Source: Zerene cesonia
Lineage: Eukaryota > Arthropoda > Insecta > Lepidoptera > Pieridae
NCBI RefSeq assembly: GCF_012273895.1
Contig: NC_052122.1
Coordinates: forward strand, 12,338,001 to 12,402,000
DNA length: 64,000 bases
Direction: 5' to 3'
The notes beneath the pieces are model-generated. The model had not been told where the DNA came from, made no database searches, and was given only the letters and a program-made list of their open reading frames with translations. Positions 32,801 to 45,763 of this stretch are shown here, piece by piece. The translations under genes and the position numbers were made by a program. Each line of letters starts with the position of its first letter. Position 1 is the stretch's first letter.

Positions 32801-35800
32801 TAAGCCTGCGGGCCAACGACACGGCGCCGTTTATTCCGAATAATAGAAATACTATAACGAATATATTAATAACGAAAAACGTAATATACTAATGTGCTTC
32901 GAATTTTGTGATATTTTTAGATATGTATTTAAGTTCCACTACGATTTTTGATAAGTTAGTTACAAATAATGAAGCGTCATGAAAGAACGCATTTTTATTT
33001 TAATCCTCAAGCCTCAACCAAAATACGCTTTTATTGCATTGTCAACAAATAAACATTCGCGCACCTCCAGGGCTTAGTGCGTCTGTAACACAAACCTACC
33101 TGCGCTGGTTTCGGACAGCATGTGGAAGTGCACGCTGGCGCCGCCCGCGCTCTCGCCGAAGATGGTGACGGACGAGTTGTCGCCGCCAAAGCTGTGAATG
33201 GTCTTCTGGATGAAGCGTAGCGCTTCTTGCTGGTCTTTGAGCCCATTGTTGCCGGGACACGCTTCGTCCTGCGTCGACAGGAATCCGAGCGGACCTGCCC
33301 GGTGACATATTACAATATTGCTAACTTTCTTAATTGGTTTTTGTGTTTTCATAGAATCCTGGGCAAGTTTCATATATGAATTAAAGGACCCCTATATGTA
33401 GGTATATAGACGTTCAAAACATCCAAATTGTATGTATAGTTTAAATAGTGCGTGCATAATTAATATATAATAATTTGAGGTGTTATGTAGTACATATTAC
33501 ATATAATCATCATTATAATTACTAACTGTTGCCCGCAGCTTTATATTCTTGGGAAAATAAAATAACACTTAATTGGGAATTAACATACATATTATCTTTA
33601 CTAATTATTATAAAGCTAAAGACTTTTTGTTTGTTTGTTTAAACACACTAATCTCAGGAATAGCTGCACCGATATTAAAAATTCTTTAACCGTTGCCTAT
33701 TGTCGCGATCCCTAAAGCCGGGGCGCTTCGCCAATATATAAAACGGAAAAGATACCCGGAAGCATCAGCCCTTGAGATGAATATGTTATTGCCACATCTA
33801 CAATCATCTGGAACCAAATGGGTAGATGCGTAGGGACAGGCTGTGAAAACTGACAGACTATTGAATATCACAAGGCTATAAGTACAGGACTGACTCGGCC
33901 GGAGATCAAGTATTACTTGTTAAATTTCTAGTTGTGCCCCGCGGTTTCACCCACGTCGTACATGATGTTATAAATAGCTAAAAGCTTCCTCCGTAGATGG
34001 CCTATGTCACATCTTAACATAAACATAAGCAAACAAACTGTTTCTTCAGCTTTATATAAATACTATTGGTTTTTTACAATATTAGTTGGGGCCTTAACTA
34101 TTTTACCTTTTTCAAAAGTGCTTGACTTTCGCGGATTTGCTGTAATTTTTAATTTTCCATCTTATGGTTTGTGAGTTTTGTCTCTGATAACGTTACACAG
34201 TGCTTACCCTTATAATGTTTGAATAAAAACTGTCCATTTAAAGTGGGTCAAAATCGAGTCTAAAGAAGTCGGTTACGGTCGGTATACAGGTTACGCCAAT
34301 GTATGCGTCTTAAAAACTAGGTAAGAGTTAGAATACCGAGCCTATAGTTGAGGGTGACGAGAAGCACTTCTCGGTCGAGCAGGAACTCGGGCCCGTACAT
34401 GGCGGTGGAGGAGTCGCCGCACATCCAGCCGCCCCCGTGCAGCCACACCATCACGGGCAGCAGCCGTGCGGTGGCGAGCGGCGTGTACACGTTGAGGTAG
34501 AGGCAGTCCTCCTGGCCGCGCACGCTGCGCTCGCGCGTGTAGGGGTTGCGCTGCACACAGGCCGGCGCCGCGCCGCTCGCGTCGCGCACGCGTTCGCCCC
34601 ATGCGCGCACCGCCACCGGCGCCTTCGCAAAACACCACCATAAGTGCAGGTAGGTATAAATGTATTTAAGAAAATATATCACAATGTTAATATGTACCTA
34701 CCTACTCGAGAATATAACATGTTCGCTTTAAGACTAGCGTTGTATGCACTTGGTTGTTATCGAGACGGTCATGTTTACTAAGTCTGAGACATACACAACG
34801 AATTGCAATAACACATTGTAAATATGCAGTTATGACGTCAGCAACGAGCATGTTAGGTACGGGAAACGTTACAAGGAAAAAAAAAGATTTTCTGAGAAAA
34901 CCCTGAAGAGGACAATCAAAAGTATTAGCATATATTTTTCTAAGATCACAAGCCATTCTGCACACAATACCACAAGGTAAAAATAACAATAATTGTTACT
35001 CACAAGCTAATTGGCACAGTGATTAATTATGTATTTCATTATTAACTTGATAATATATTGTATGTAATTACATTTTTACTCCATTAGATATTGGATTTTG
35101 GGAGACCGATAACGACGAATTATTAATAATTAAATTTGTCCAATACAGGCTACATTCGATGAATCATGTCAATCAAGTAAGTCGACCCGTTGCATCTGTA
35201 ACGCTGGGACTATATTAGCGCGCGAATATTCGTGACAGGTTCGCGAGCTGAAAAGCATCGTGTACGAGTGAAGGCTAGTACTTCGTACACATTAGTTAGA
35301 TGAGATGACGTGTCGTGTACACTTGATTATCGAGAGGGCTCAATATTTATTATCTCCATTCACTATTTTATATGGGATTTTCCTCTTTCAGTCACTTCTC
35401 TTCTAAATTATAAATTTGTGGTGACGGAATACTAACGTAACAGCCTCGGCTGTAACATTTATTCAGAGGCAGTAATCTTTTTTTTTTTTGAGGTCATACA
35501 AACACATGCTAAATTCAGTTTTAACATTATGTGATATCTATTTACTTATAAGGATCCTACCGTGTGAGTGTGTTTGTGTGTTAATTTACTGTCTTATATA
35601 ATTTTTGAAATAAATGTTTATTGTTATATATTAATCATATATATCGTCGCGTTGCAACGATCTACCCGGCCACACTCATAGTGTTATCACGAATATTCGC
35701 CGTAGAGCGCTAGTGTATCCTCAGCACAAAATTGTAAACAAATCTGATTGACGCAGTTCACTTCCACGTGTCTCGATCCGGTGATTTTACTCAAACCAAT

Positions 35801-37067
35801 TATCATTCTATTATGATTATTATATGGTAGCTACTTTTAAGTGCTTTCGATTCTCCTTAAGCGAGCTCATCTCATATAGTCTGATTGCGGTCATTATAAC
35901 AATTTGCATATCGAATATATTATATTATTTGCGTAGCATGAAGCATCGCGCATCATCGGCATTTTCTATTACATTCGAGACCATAAACCGTTCTTATGCA
36001 CCTTACTGGTGCGCAATATGTAATTCACCGGTCTGCTCCCGATTTTCCCGTGGTACATATGAATATAGCTTACTAGTGGTAATCCGCGGCGATACTAACG
36101 TGCTAGTAAGGATAGCCTACGTGCTAAACCTGACTAAGTAATAATCTAAATTTCATACAGATGCGATGAGCTGTTTTCGCGTGAAAGAGTAACAAACATC
36201 CACACATTCATCCATACCTACAAAGTTTCCCGTTTGTCACATAGCACTCAGAATTACGTATATATCCCACGGAGAAATATTTTTAAAATTTCCGAGATTG
36301 CAAATGGTACGTACTAGAACAAACAAACTCTTTAACTTGTTAGAATAGATACGGCTTAAATAAGTTTTCCGTTGTTGAAATTGATATTCTGTTATAAGTA
36401 ATAATACAATGTTTATGATTTTGCTGAGCAGGTTTGTTAAAATAAACGTTACTCCATAATAAGGTTTTCTGTGGGAAGAAGAAGAATTACATTGCTACAG
36501 CCAAGGACTAATTTATACTAGGGCACATAATAATATGTTTACCATCTCCCAGCTTTATTCGATCAAACCTTGTGGAGTTTCTCTGTTCATCTGTTGGGTG
36601 GCAAGCAATATAGAAGATATTCATCATTTTTACGTAATGTTTCGCCACTTTTAAATTATTTAAAAAAAAAGAAACCTCTAAAAAGTAAAAAATAAGTCAA
36701 GGCGAAGTCGATGCTTCAGAAAAATGTCATTTCTACTTATTTTGGAAATGTGTTTTGAAATCATCCTAAAACTAATTAAAGACTCTGATGGAAGGTAATA
36801 AAAAAGCTCAAATACATATATGTCACATACATCTTCACGCTTTGATGATTGAAAATCAACAGATCATACCTTAAACCGTAGTTCTCCCACGGGCGGCTCT
36901 GCGTAGGGAACGCCAGTGAAGGCGGAGATGCGCCGCCCTCGGCGCGTGCTCATGTGGAAACCCCGCAGCGGGCCCAGCGGCGTGCGCACCTCGGGCCGCG
37001 CGGCCTCCTCGCCGCTCGTGCACACCGCCAGCACAAACAGAAGCACCAAGCTAACCGGAGACCACAT
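29805..37067 (-). CDS. Secreted carboxylesterase (type B, alpha/beta-hydrolase), 9 exons
   Basis: Hydrolyses carboxyl esters; insect members degrade xenobiotics, pheromones or hormones. Minus-strand exons: 36870-37067, 34337-34622, 33100-33294, 32609-32805, 32240-32402, 31490-31662, 30594-30741, 30184-30310, 29805-30006. They join in phase to 562 aa, the usual family length. Residues 1-19 are a signal peptide (MWSPVSLVLLFVLAVCTSG). The oxyanion-hole motif HGGGW is at 128-132. The catalytic triad is Ser210 in GESAGG, Glu340 in NKDEGC and His457 in GVCHADD, so the enzyme should be active. EDCLYLNVYTP is the type-B signature. Lepidopteran juvenile hormone esterases usually carry GQSAG, so that identity is not favoured. 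The exon 5 donor could also be 7 bases earlier in the transcript only with a different residue count; GTGAGT at 32239 is the stronger site. Intron 1 is 2.2 kb. Confidence 0.93.
30829..30912 (-). mobile_element. tRNA-derived SINE head in an esterase intron
   Basis: On the minus strand GTGGCTCAGTGGTGAGAACC resembles a Pol III A box and GGGGGTTCGATAT a B box, about 35 bases apart. This is the promoter head of a tRNA-derived SINE family found in Lepidoptera. I see no matching body or tail, and it cannot fold as a complete tRNA. Confidence 0.6.
33595..34075. mobile_element. Helitron-like remnants in esterase intron 2
   Basis: At 33595 a 5' end of family D (TCTTTACTAATTATTATAAAGC) starts on the plus strand and decays after about 100 bases. 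At 33928-34075 a separate minus-strand copy has its CTAG end (CTAGTTGTGCCCCGCGGTTTC) and runs to ATTTATATAAAGCTGAAG. Both are decayed and non-coding. Confidence 0.5.
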
Positions 37068-40000
37068 AATATTTTCGACGTGCCGGTTGCCACCTCTAAC
37101 GCTCACAAATAATAACGCGAGCGCTGCAAAGCACTCGGTTAAATACGCTCGTGATATAATAGATTTTTTCCGCGTTTCGGTTAAACTAATGTAAGGCAAA
37201 AACGGCTCTAGGATTGCGGGCACGTTGCTCTGTGCGCTTGTTGTTCCTTGCGGCTTCTGCGACCTGCGACCTGCGAGGTTCGCCCTGCGCCGGCTGCTGC
37301 ATGCTGGCAGAATCTACACGACCACTTCAAGAGCATTTTTGTAGTAGCATTTGTTGGTTACATTACGTTCGTTTTGTTGAGTTTGATATTTTTGTAGTTT
37401 AGATTAGTTATTGATTTGTTGAGTAGCAAACGAGTGTCCGTTTTGTTGCGGATCTAGTTTCTAAGAGATTTAATTTGATTGTGAAGGTTTGCTGAGCACT
37501 AATGCGCGTGGTAGTGGTAATCTTTGTTACATTCATTACCGGTCAAAAACGGTTTTGCCTGCAATAATTAGGCGAAAGTAGTTTGTCCAATGCCCCTTAG
37601 TCATAGCTTTTTCTGGTGGTTCACAGTCAACCTAGCACGCTCGTCACTTCGCTTTTCAATAACCTGTTTTTACACTAAAAAGGAAATACTATGTAACTTA
37701 CTGTATATTCGCTTATTCTTTCTTTTTTCGTTTTTAACGTACATAGTCGCAAATCTACTGAAACAGGTATGGCAAATGTATTATTGGCTTTTATACATTA
37801 CACATTAGTTCAAGTATTTATGTTTACCTGTACCTATTAGGTATTCAATTATTATTGATATGAAATCTGTAAAGAAGTAATCAATAGAATGGCAAAAGCT
37901 AACATTTTACATTTCTAATCGCGTTGATAAAAAGATGCCCGCCTTAATTGTTCTGAATACGTAAAAAGCAAGGTCAAATCATCGGCGCGATGTTGTCAAT
38001 CGTCACGCCCGCGACCTTGGCCACTGCCACTGGTATCTGCTTTTGAAGTATGCTACAATTCTAACATTATTGACGTTCGATTCATTCGGTGTTTCTTCTC
38101 ACTTGGTAAAACACTTGCCAAAAAAATCTACGTGAATGTACATATTATCTACAGTACGTTACGACATAAGACTGCAGATTTGGGACGTATTGCAACCTGG
38201 CTACTAAACACAACTCCTAATATAATCAATGATAATTATCGGAATGTGGCAAGTTCGAAACACAAAAACTCCAACAATATGTATCTGGGGACACGGCAGA
38301 GCCCCCACAAGTCGAGAAATAAAATCGACACGGCCGTACTATCCTTTTCTCCAAGCAATTCAGACGATTTTCGACCTCTCGTATGATTTCGTTGTGGATA
38401 AAACAAGAATCGTGAATTAACTAATCAAGCATTGTATAAACACGGTATATTTAAAATTTCAGTCAATTTGAACCAGTTGTTTCAAAATGACAACTTGTTA
38501 AAGTTTCTGAATTTTCTTACTCACTAACTCGCCGAAACTTTAAATTTAGAATACAAATAGAGAATCATGGGAAAACCTAAGCATGCTGTAATTTCGGTCC
38601 AGTTTTCTAAATACACCAACTAGACATCTTCGTAATCTCATATAAATGTATAGAATAACAAGGTTACATTTGCAGTTAATGAATCATTATCACTGTATAA
38701 TCTATACTAATATTATAAAGCTGAAGAGTTTATTTGTTTGTTTGTTTGAACGCACTAATCTCAGGAACTACTGGTCCGGTTTGTAAAATTCGTTCAGTGT
38801 TAAGGCAGGAAGGCTATATATGTACCACGGGCCAAGCCGGGGCGGATCGTTAGAAGAAAATAATAGGTGTAGATAGGTACCTACTATATGAGGCATAACG
38901 AAAGGTGGTATAGGGTGGGTAAGGTTGTGTTTAGCCCATGAAACTGAACAACATTTCTATAGGAAAATATGTTGAATTATGAAAAAAAATGTCTTTACAT
39001 ACAAATTGGGCTTATGTTCCTAAATAAAAGTTGTTCAGATTCTCTCTCGTATTATGTAATGAAAATACCTTTTAAAAAAGAAGTGAGATGCCATCAAAAA
39101 CAACCTCACTAGATTATTACATTAGTTATTATGTTGCTAATATTAAAAATATTTGACTTGGCTACTGCAGGAAAACACAATGAACATTACAATTATATTA
39201 GATTCTTTAATCTATCGCGCCTCGCTCGATTGTAACTCTCATCTCCAAAACATGCTATAAATGTATTATCTTTTCTAAGCAACTCATCGGATAACAACAT
39301 GGCTCTGGGGGCAATTAAATTTCTCAATAAAGCGTGACGTCAACACGGGATCTAGTGCAACCAATTCACTAATACTAATACTCTTGTTCCCCATTAAAAT
39401 TTCAGAAGCATTAACTCAATCATCATATTCGGAAGGACTCTGGTGAGGAATTCAGTTGCTGGCCCGTCGTGCTGTGTAGTGCGATACATACTAATAATCA
39501 AATCATGCCATCCTAATATAAATGATGAGATGAATGAACATAAATCATTTTGCAATTCATAAAGAATTTATCTGTTTAACGGTTATATGTGGAGAGTCTG
39601 GGACTCCACACAATGGCCGCTAGACGAGTACATATATGATTTTGATGAAATTTATTACAATGATAGTTTTAGATCTGAGAGAGGAATAAGGATAGGCTTT
39701 ATCCTAGAAATCCGAGGATCGGTACGGTAGCTACATGAGTTGGCGACTAATGTCGTAATACAGTAAAAAATTAATGTTTGAGTTTGTTTTAGTTTGAGTT
39801 TGAATAATATTCGTCCCTTTCCAATAACGCAAACTGCCTCAAACATAGGTACTTTAATATTAACGGTAAATTTTGAGCATAAATCTTGAAATAATAGATT
39901 TTAATTAACTTCTATACGTTACCTACTACAATTTAAATCTTTATATAATAAGACCCATCGCTACTGTATTATATTCATACACTTGTTCGTATATCTTTAC

Positions 40001-40315
40001 ATGTGTCAACATTATCGATGAGGACTTTTTAATTAGGTAACACAAATATGATGGTGTTTTGAACAATCCTGCTAACTTTCAGCTGGATGCGAAATATTAT
40101 TGGAACCTTGTATGACTAAACTGATAGTACTAGAACGTATGCTCTTGTGAATACTTATTTCAAACGTTACCAATTTATGGTATAGCTATGACATTAAGGC
40201 ATAAATATAGACTTATATTTCATCATATTTTAATTGTAACAGTCTGCCGGATTAAAATAAAAACAGTGCAAAGGGATTTCCGTTTAATCGAAAGAAATGA
40301 GAAGCGGTATCTGCG
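37068..40315. other. Spacer between esterase and PHD-finger gene
   Basis: The first 300 bases upstream of the esterase start are fairly GC-rich, with a short direct repeat CGACCTGCGACCTGCGAGG at 37259-37277, and probably hold promoter and leader. The rest is AT-rich, with a family D Helitron-like element at 38701-38853. An 84-codon open frame at 38132-38386 has no recognisable content. No other gene seen. Confidence 0.45.
38701..38853 (+). mobile_element. Helitron-like element, family D
   Basis: Starts TCTATACTAATATTATAAAG (preceded by A), includes CAGGAACTACTGGTCCGG and ends GCCGGGGCGGATCGTTAG, a mutated form of the CTAG end. It matches the copy at 54071-54246 closely. Confidence 0.65.
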
Positions 40316-40948
40316 TCACCGCTTCGCTTTTCGCCTGGTGGTGTACAGCGAGCGGTTGAGCATAAGAAACATGTTGTGGAGGGGGTAGGCTCGCCGGCGC
40401 GTCCGGTAGCGCGCGCGCAGCTCGCTCGCACCCACCCCTCCCCCCGCGCCCCCCGCGCCCTCCGCGTCCGCCGAACCAGCCGCGCTCACGCTCGTCGGCC
40501 CCTTGCCCTCCGCCCTGCGAGGAGACAGGGTCACGTCCCGCCGCCTGTGTCCGCGATGCGAACTTCGAACCTCAGCCTGCCGCTTGCGCAATTCCTCAAA
40601 CTTATGTAATATCTGCTCGTTTTGTTTTACGATTTTTTCCGTTATTAATTTCATTTGAGACAAGTCGTTGTTTAATTTTGGCAATTGTATCTTATTCACC
40701 AACTCGAATTTGTCGGCAATGTTGTTCAGAGCGGCGAGGAGCGCGCTGAGGTTGGGAAACGATAAGTGCGCATGACCGGGGGACTGCTTGCACGCGGCGC
40801 AGCGCCAGGCGCGGCGCCGGTCGCCGCCTTCCAGCTCCAGCTGCTGCTCGCTGGCACCGCTGCAGCGTGGGTGGAACTTCGCATCGCAACTGCTACATTT
40901 GATGCCCTCGCAGTTACGTAACGAATGCTGACAACGCTGACAAAACAT
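40316..40948 (-). CDS. PHD-finger and coiled-coil protein, possibly transposon-derived
   Basis: Single coding exon of 210 aa. The ATG at 40948 sits one base after a strong splice acceptor (TTTTGCTTTTGTAG), so a non-coding 5' exon is likely. Residues 2-55 form a C4HC3 PHD-like zinc finger: CQRC, then CSSC, FHPRC, and W-R-C-A-A-C. Residues about 68-125 are a predicted coiled coil (NNIADKFELVNKI..., QILHKFEELRKRQAEV). The tail is basic and rich in Ser, Gly and Ala. The PHD-plus-coiled-coil layout resembles numerous lepidopteran proteins carried by mobile elements, whose usual C-terminal FP25K-like domain is absent here. The frame is intact, so it may be a co-opted copy, a recent truncated copy or a genuine host gene. 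Function unknown. Confidence 0.6.
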   Translation of the reverse strand: MFCQRCQHSLRNCEGIKCSSCDAKFHPRCSGASEQQLELEGGDRRRAWRCAACKQSPGHAHLSFPNLSALLAALNNIADKFELVNKIQLPKLNNDLSQMKLITEKIVKQNEQILHKFEELRKRQAEVRSSHRGHRRRDVTLSPRRAEGKGPTSVSAAGSADAEGAGGAGGGVGASELRARYRTRRRAYPLHNMFLMLNRSLYTTRRKAKR

Positions 40949-41491
40949 TCTACAAAAGCAAAAGCAAACACTATACACGTAAATAGACTATGTTTATTGT
41001 ATAATATCTATAAATTGCTACTTCAAACATAAATTTTCATCATAATATATAAGTTAATGCGTAATATACTAATTCCATTTATTTAATACTATCTTTATAT
41101 AGAAAAATGTCGTGTCACTTACACCACTCTCTCACTCAAGAACGTCTGAATGGAGTTTAATGAGACGGGGTGAGTAATAATTAAATATAATATGAAATTC
41201 ATTAAATATACATATTTAAGTACCCTTCTCCTTCACCAAAACTAGCTTGATGGTTAGCCAAACTTAAATTTTCATATCTAGCTAGTCAAAATCTATAAAA
41301 CGAGAATGGAATACAAAAATTTTAAAACCATGAATTTAATATTTAGAAGCACTTGAAAATAAAGTGAAGTAATATTATTCCAAGTAAACTTTTAAATTAT
41401 AATAAATTAATTGAAATTGTAATCATATCGTCACATTCGTAACAAATATTTAAAACTGCTAAAAAAAATTGTAACATAACATTATATTATA

Positions 41492-41794
41492 CTAGCTGTG
41501 ACCCGCGGTCGAAACCGCGTAAGTCCGTATCCCGTAGGAATATCGGTATAAAAAGTGCCTACACAAACTTTCGCATTTATAGCATTATTATTATTCGCCA
41601 TTAGATGTCAGAAAGAATCACGAATAAAACACGAATATTACATTTTCTAAAAAAAAATTCCTAGCTAGATCGATTTATCGCCCCCGAAACCTCCTATATA
41701 CTAAATTTCATGAAAATCGTTGGAGCCGATTCCGAGATTCCAATTATATATATATATATATATATACAAGAATTGCTCGTTTAAAGGTATACGA
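41492..41794 (-). mobile_element. Helitron-like element, family C, with short TA tract
   Basis: Minus-strand element running from TCGTATACCTTTAAACGAGC to CTAG, flanked by A and T. Its (TA)n tract (41745-41765) sits at the same internal position as in the 15.6-kb and 29.2-kb copies. It lacks the tandem internal duplication of the 15.6-kb copy. Confidence 0.75.
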
Positions 41795-42773
41795 TTCAGA
41801 CATTGAAATTGTAAACAATCGGACCATCTAACATTTGACATCCACAGATGATGACTTAAGTTGAAGTTCATTTATAAACCATACTCCTTGGTTAAATTCT
41901 TCAGGCTAATCTATTGGTTAAGCTTCTGTTACAGAATGAAATCGTTATGGAAGAACTAAATATAAAACAGTCACGTCCCAAGAATCGATCTGCATTCTTT
42001 TGCTATTTTATAAAATAAAACATTAGAGTCTATGCCATAAATTTTACTTATTCGCTTGTCAAACAACGTATTTTCGAAAATAAGAATACATTAAATCAAT
42101 ATTCCCACCTTATGCAGGTCCCATTTAAACTTATTTCTATGTGTACGAAATACATACAGGTACAGTTGAAAGCAAGGAGGATCTATAAACCTTTACTATC
42201 ATATTGTATAAAATATCAATCTGCTGAGGTTGTATTAAAAATAATTTCAGAACACAACACTGATGAATGTTTGGTAAATGTTAAATTCGATTTAATAAAT
42301 CTGCATTCCTAAAAAATTGTTAGAGCAAATGTTGTGTACGTATAATATATTAATCTTTGACGAGAAGTCACAGGCTTCGACTTCTAAGTACTTATTATTT
42401 TAATCGAAGTCACAGGTTATGTAATAAAGTGTTTCGATAGGCACAAATAATGTTTTATTTATGGTGAAACAGGTGCTGATTGGGACCTTGGTCTTTATTA
42501 TTATTTGAACCTAAATGTATTCACAAAATAATTCTCTCAATATAAACTTTTTTATTGCTATAGTAATTTATCGTATTCTGCAATTTTTAACGCCTGTTGG
42601 TATTATTGGTCCGTGCATACATACAGCAGTTGGGTTGATACCACATCGTAACTTGCGATTGCTATTAACAAAGAGTTTAGCGTTCTCTACCTGCATCTCA
42701 AAAGAATTGATACCAATGCCATAATCATTATAAAGATAGTAGCATTAGTAAAGATTACAACAAAAAGATACAA

Positions 42774-42982
42774 TCACACTAATATTATAAATGTGAAAGT
42801 TATTTTTTTTTATGTTTGTCAATCAATCACACTGAAACTACTTAACAGATTTTCATGAAATTTGGTATATAGACAGATTATGAGTTGACTTGCGTGATAG
42901 GATGCTTTTTATCCCGATTAAAGGCTCCCTTAGGATAAAACAGGAACCTTGATATCCAGGCGAAACCCAGACGAGCGTCTAG
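42774..42982 (+). mobile_element. Helitron-like element, family E
   Basis: Starts TCACACTAATATTATAAATG (preceded by A) and ends GACGAGCGTCTAG (followed by T). The terminal GACGAGCGTC is an inverted repeat capable of a small hairpin just before the end, as expected for a Helitron 3' terminus. Confidence 0.7.
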
Positions 42983-44116
42983 TAAGTCATAAGAATAAAT
43001 TTGATATGTCCTTGTAATTTAAGTAAAGTTTATCCTACTCAAATAACAATAATATCAAACACATTGTATATAATAACTGTCAATTGTCTTAGCAAACATC
43101 GATATATTTACTTGGAACTGCTTCGTTTTCACTAAAGTTTAGTTATAAGTTACTAGCGGTCAAACGTTCATATAAACAAACAAACCCTTTAGCTTTATAT
43201 TATGCGTAAAGAACATTATGTCGTGTCATTTGAAGTTTGGCGTGTTGGCCATTCATGCCGTAAGCTGCAAGACCTTGACCTTGACTCTAACTATTTACTA
43301 GGTATAACTTTTTTACTGGTATATCTACAATATCTTCATATGATAAAACAGTAACCACAACATTTCAAATTTTTTAAAAAGAGTGATTATAGTCGTAGAC
43401 CTCAAAACGTGCGTCATTCACCAATGAAAACCCCTGTGCAGATTTTGTAAAAATTTTGAATGATGATAGACCAAATTTATTTTCAACATGTAGGGTACGT
43501 TTTATTAGGGGTAATTATCAATACATGTAATTAAATAAGAGGTCATTCGAAATAGGTTTTTTGCTAAATAAATACTTGACGAAATAGATAGAGTAGTATA
43601 TTGTCGCTGTAGTCCTAAAAAATGCCAAACTTGAAAATAAACGTATATAAAGTACATAAAGTACAAAATGTTGTCGTCTGCGCGAGCGAATCTGCGGGTC
43701 GGAAGATAGGTCTACATGTACACTGCTTCATCCCTACAGCGCGGCCTCTCGCCAATAATACCCAAAATAATAAGTCATATATAGTATAGTATAATACTCA
43801 TTATTAATTTAACACTTCGACAATTTAACAATCGTGACTCGCATGGTTAAATAATAATTTAGTCTTACCTATTCAATCGTTCGTCGCAGTAAAATGTACT
43901 TGGTCGATTTAGCATTGACCTGCTCCATATAGAGTGCGGAGCATGTGTTAGCGCGAGTCGCGAGAAAGCCTAGGCCCTAGGCCATTGAGGCTAGAGCATT
44001 AGTAGAAGGCGAGGCGAGGTCGGCCTGTCGTGTCCGGTGCCGTGCGACGCGATCGGCTACGACCGCCCGACCAGCCAGGCTGTTCCAGAGACCTTTCCAG
44101 GGATCTTGTATACTAC

Positions 44117-44244
44117 ACGAGCGGTCCGCCCCGGTTTCACTCGTTCATCCAATGGTGAACGATTTTTTACAATAAGTCCAGTAGTTACTAACGTTAGTGC
44201 GTTCAAATAAACAAGATCATTCAGATTTATGTTGTTAGTGTAGA
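44117..44244 (-). mobile_element. Helitron-like element, family D, decayed
   Basis: Minus-strand copy beginning TCTACACTAAC, with GAACGCACTAACGTTAGTAA and ending GGGGCGGACCGCTCG, a mutated CTAG end. Confidence 0.5.
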
Positions 44245-45763
44245 AGTAAGGATTTATAGCTGTGATCCGAAACGTTGTTTGAGGAACAAAATTAAAAATT
44301 CTAAGATTTTAGTGCATATAATCTATTTCTCTTGTGGCTACTCTCGTTTGGGACGCGCTCCTGCACTCTAGCTACCATTTTTTATACAGATGCGATTCAA
44401 AGTAGTAAAGGACTAATAACGTTTAATCGTAATTTAATTAAAATGATAAATCATCGAACAAATATTCGATTTTATCTTATCACTATACATTCATTTTATC
44501 ATAGAATTCACATAAAATAATCTTGACTTATAATAAAACAGTAAAAAATACCGTATCTGTTCATTGAATACATTTAAAAAATATATTTAAGGGGGTTTTA
44601 AAACAGAGGCACAAATCCAAAAAAAATATTGTGTCAATTTGTCTGTTAGTGTGCTGCTTCATATACTAGCTGCGATATCATAACCAATTACCAGCCATTA
44701 TCAAAAGATATAAATAAGAGAATATTACACATACATACGTAATATTGCTTTATTTGGTAGATAAATTATATTTTATGCTATTATTTAAGCTCGTATTGGT
44801 ATTAAGAATTTGTATTTTTGTAATCAAAGCTAAAATAAAAAGTAGATACGATAATATTATAATGTAATTCGATACGCCACTTAACTCACAATCACTCAAC
44901 TCTGTAATCAACAACACGTTAACAGTTTAAACATAGGTGGCCCACCTGCTTCCTTGCTTGCTCCGAAATAAAAAAATGGGATTTTTATATGGAACTACTT
45001 TTGTTCTATCAAACTTTGTATATATTATGTATGTTATGAATACGGTGAGAATGCATTGTTAGATTAAAATACGGCTTTTCATATAGGTAATATAATAGTC
45101 TATATATGTATTGTTTTTTGTTACCGATAGGAGGCCTTAAAGGCTACGAATAAGTAGTTACAGGTGTGTCCCATGGTTTCGAGCGTCGGTAAAACAAATA
45201 GCAAAAGTAATTTTATAATAATATTATTTTTCTAGCTAATGTGTTTTCTGGTAAGCTACGAAACTGCCTTGTTTCCTTAAAATACGTACGGATATGATAT
45301 TATATTATACTTCTTTGTCACCAAGTCAAGACGCAGCTTTCTAATGGAAACGAAGTTTGGAAGTCGTTCCAGTAGTTTTAATGCGAAAGCATTACATAGA
45401 AGGAAAAGAACAAATATTTCCTCTTTATAACATGAGTTTAAAAAGCATTATTATATTACATATTATATATGTTGATTATTGACTTATACTTGACATTAAC
45501 AATCCATTTCTTCTTTAAGGCAGTTTATTCTCATACAAACAAACTATCACTTTATATGTGCATATGAATTCGCAAAGTTCGAGGCTTTAATTCAGTGCAA
45601 AATGAGACAAAATGTATGATAAAAAAAATATTTTAATCCATTATTTCTTAAGTCTTATTTTTTGTACCTGTGCTCCCAAAAGGCTTGATTAAAAATCTAA
45701 AACTTATAGCTAGTCGTGTAGATAGCACCCAAATGAATCCCAGTAGCGTGGCGGCAGTGGCGT

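Larger units (their letters stand above)
40949..45763. other. Repeat-rich spacer between PHD-finger gene and catalase
   Basis: AT-rich DNA containing Helitron-like elements at 41492-41794, 42774-42982 and 44117-44244. There is one GC-rich stretch at about 43910-44110 (see findings). The 5' exon of the PHD-finger gene may lie here. The catalase 3' UTR occupies the end (a minus-strand ATTAAA is near 45634). No recognisable coding exon. Confidence 0.45.

Noticed and set aside
29805..37067. Juvenile hormone esterase as the identity of the carboxylesterase
   Set aside because: The nucleophile motif is GESAG, not the GQSAG typical of lepidopteran juvenile hormone esterases. I kept the general name.
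38132..38386. 84-codon frame in the esterase-PHD spacer
   Set aside because: No recognised domain or splice context; possibly repeat-derived, but I could not support it.
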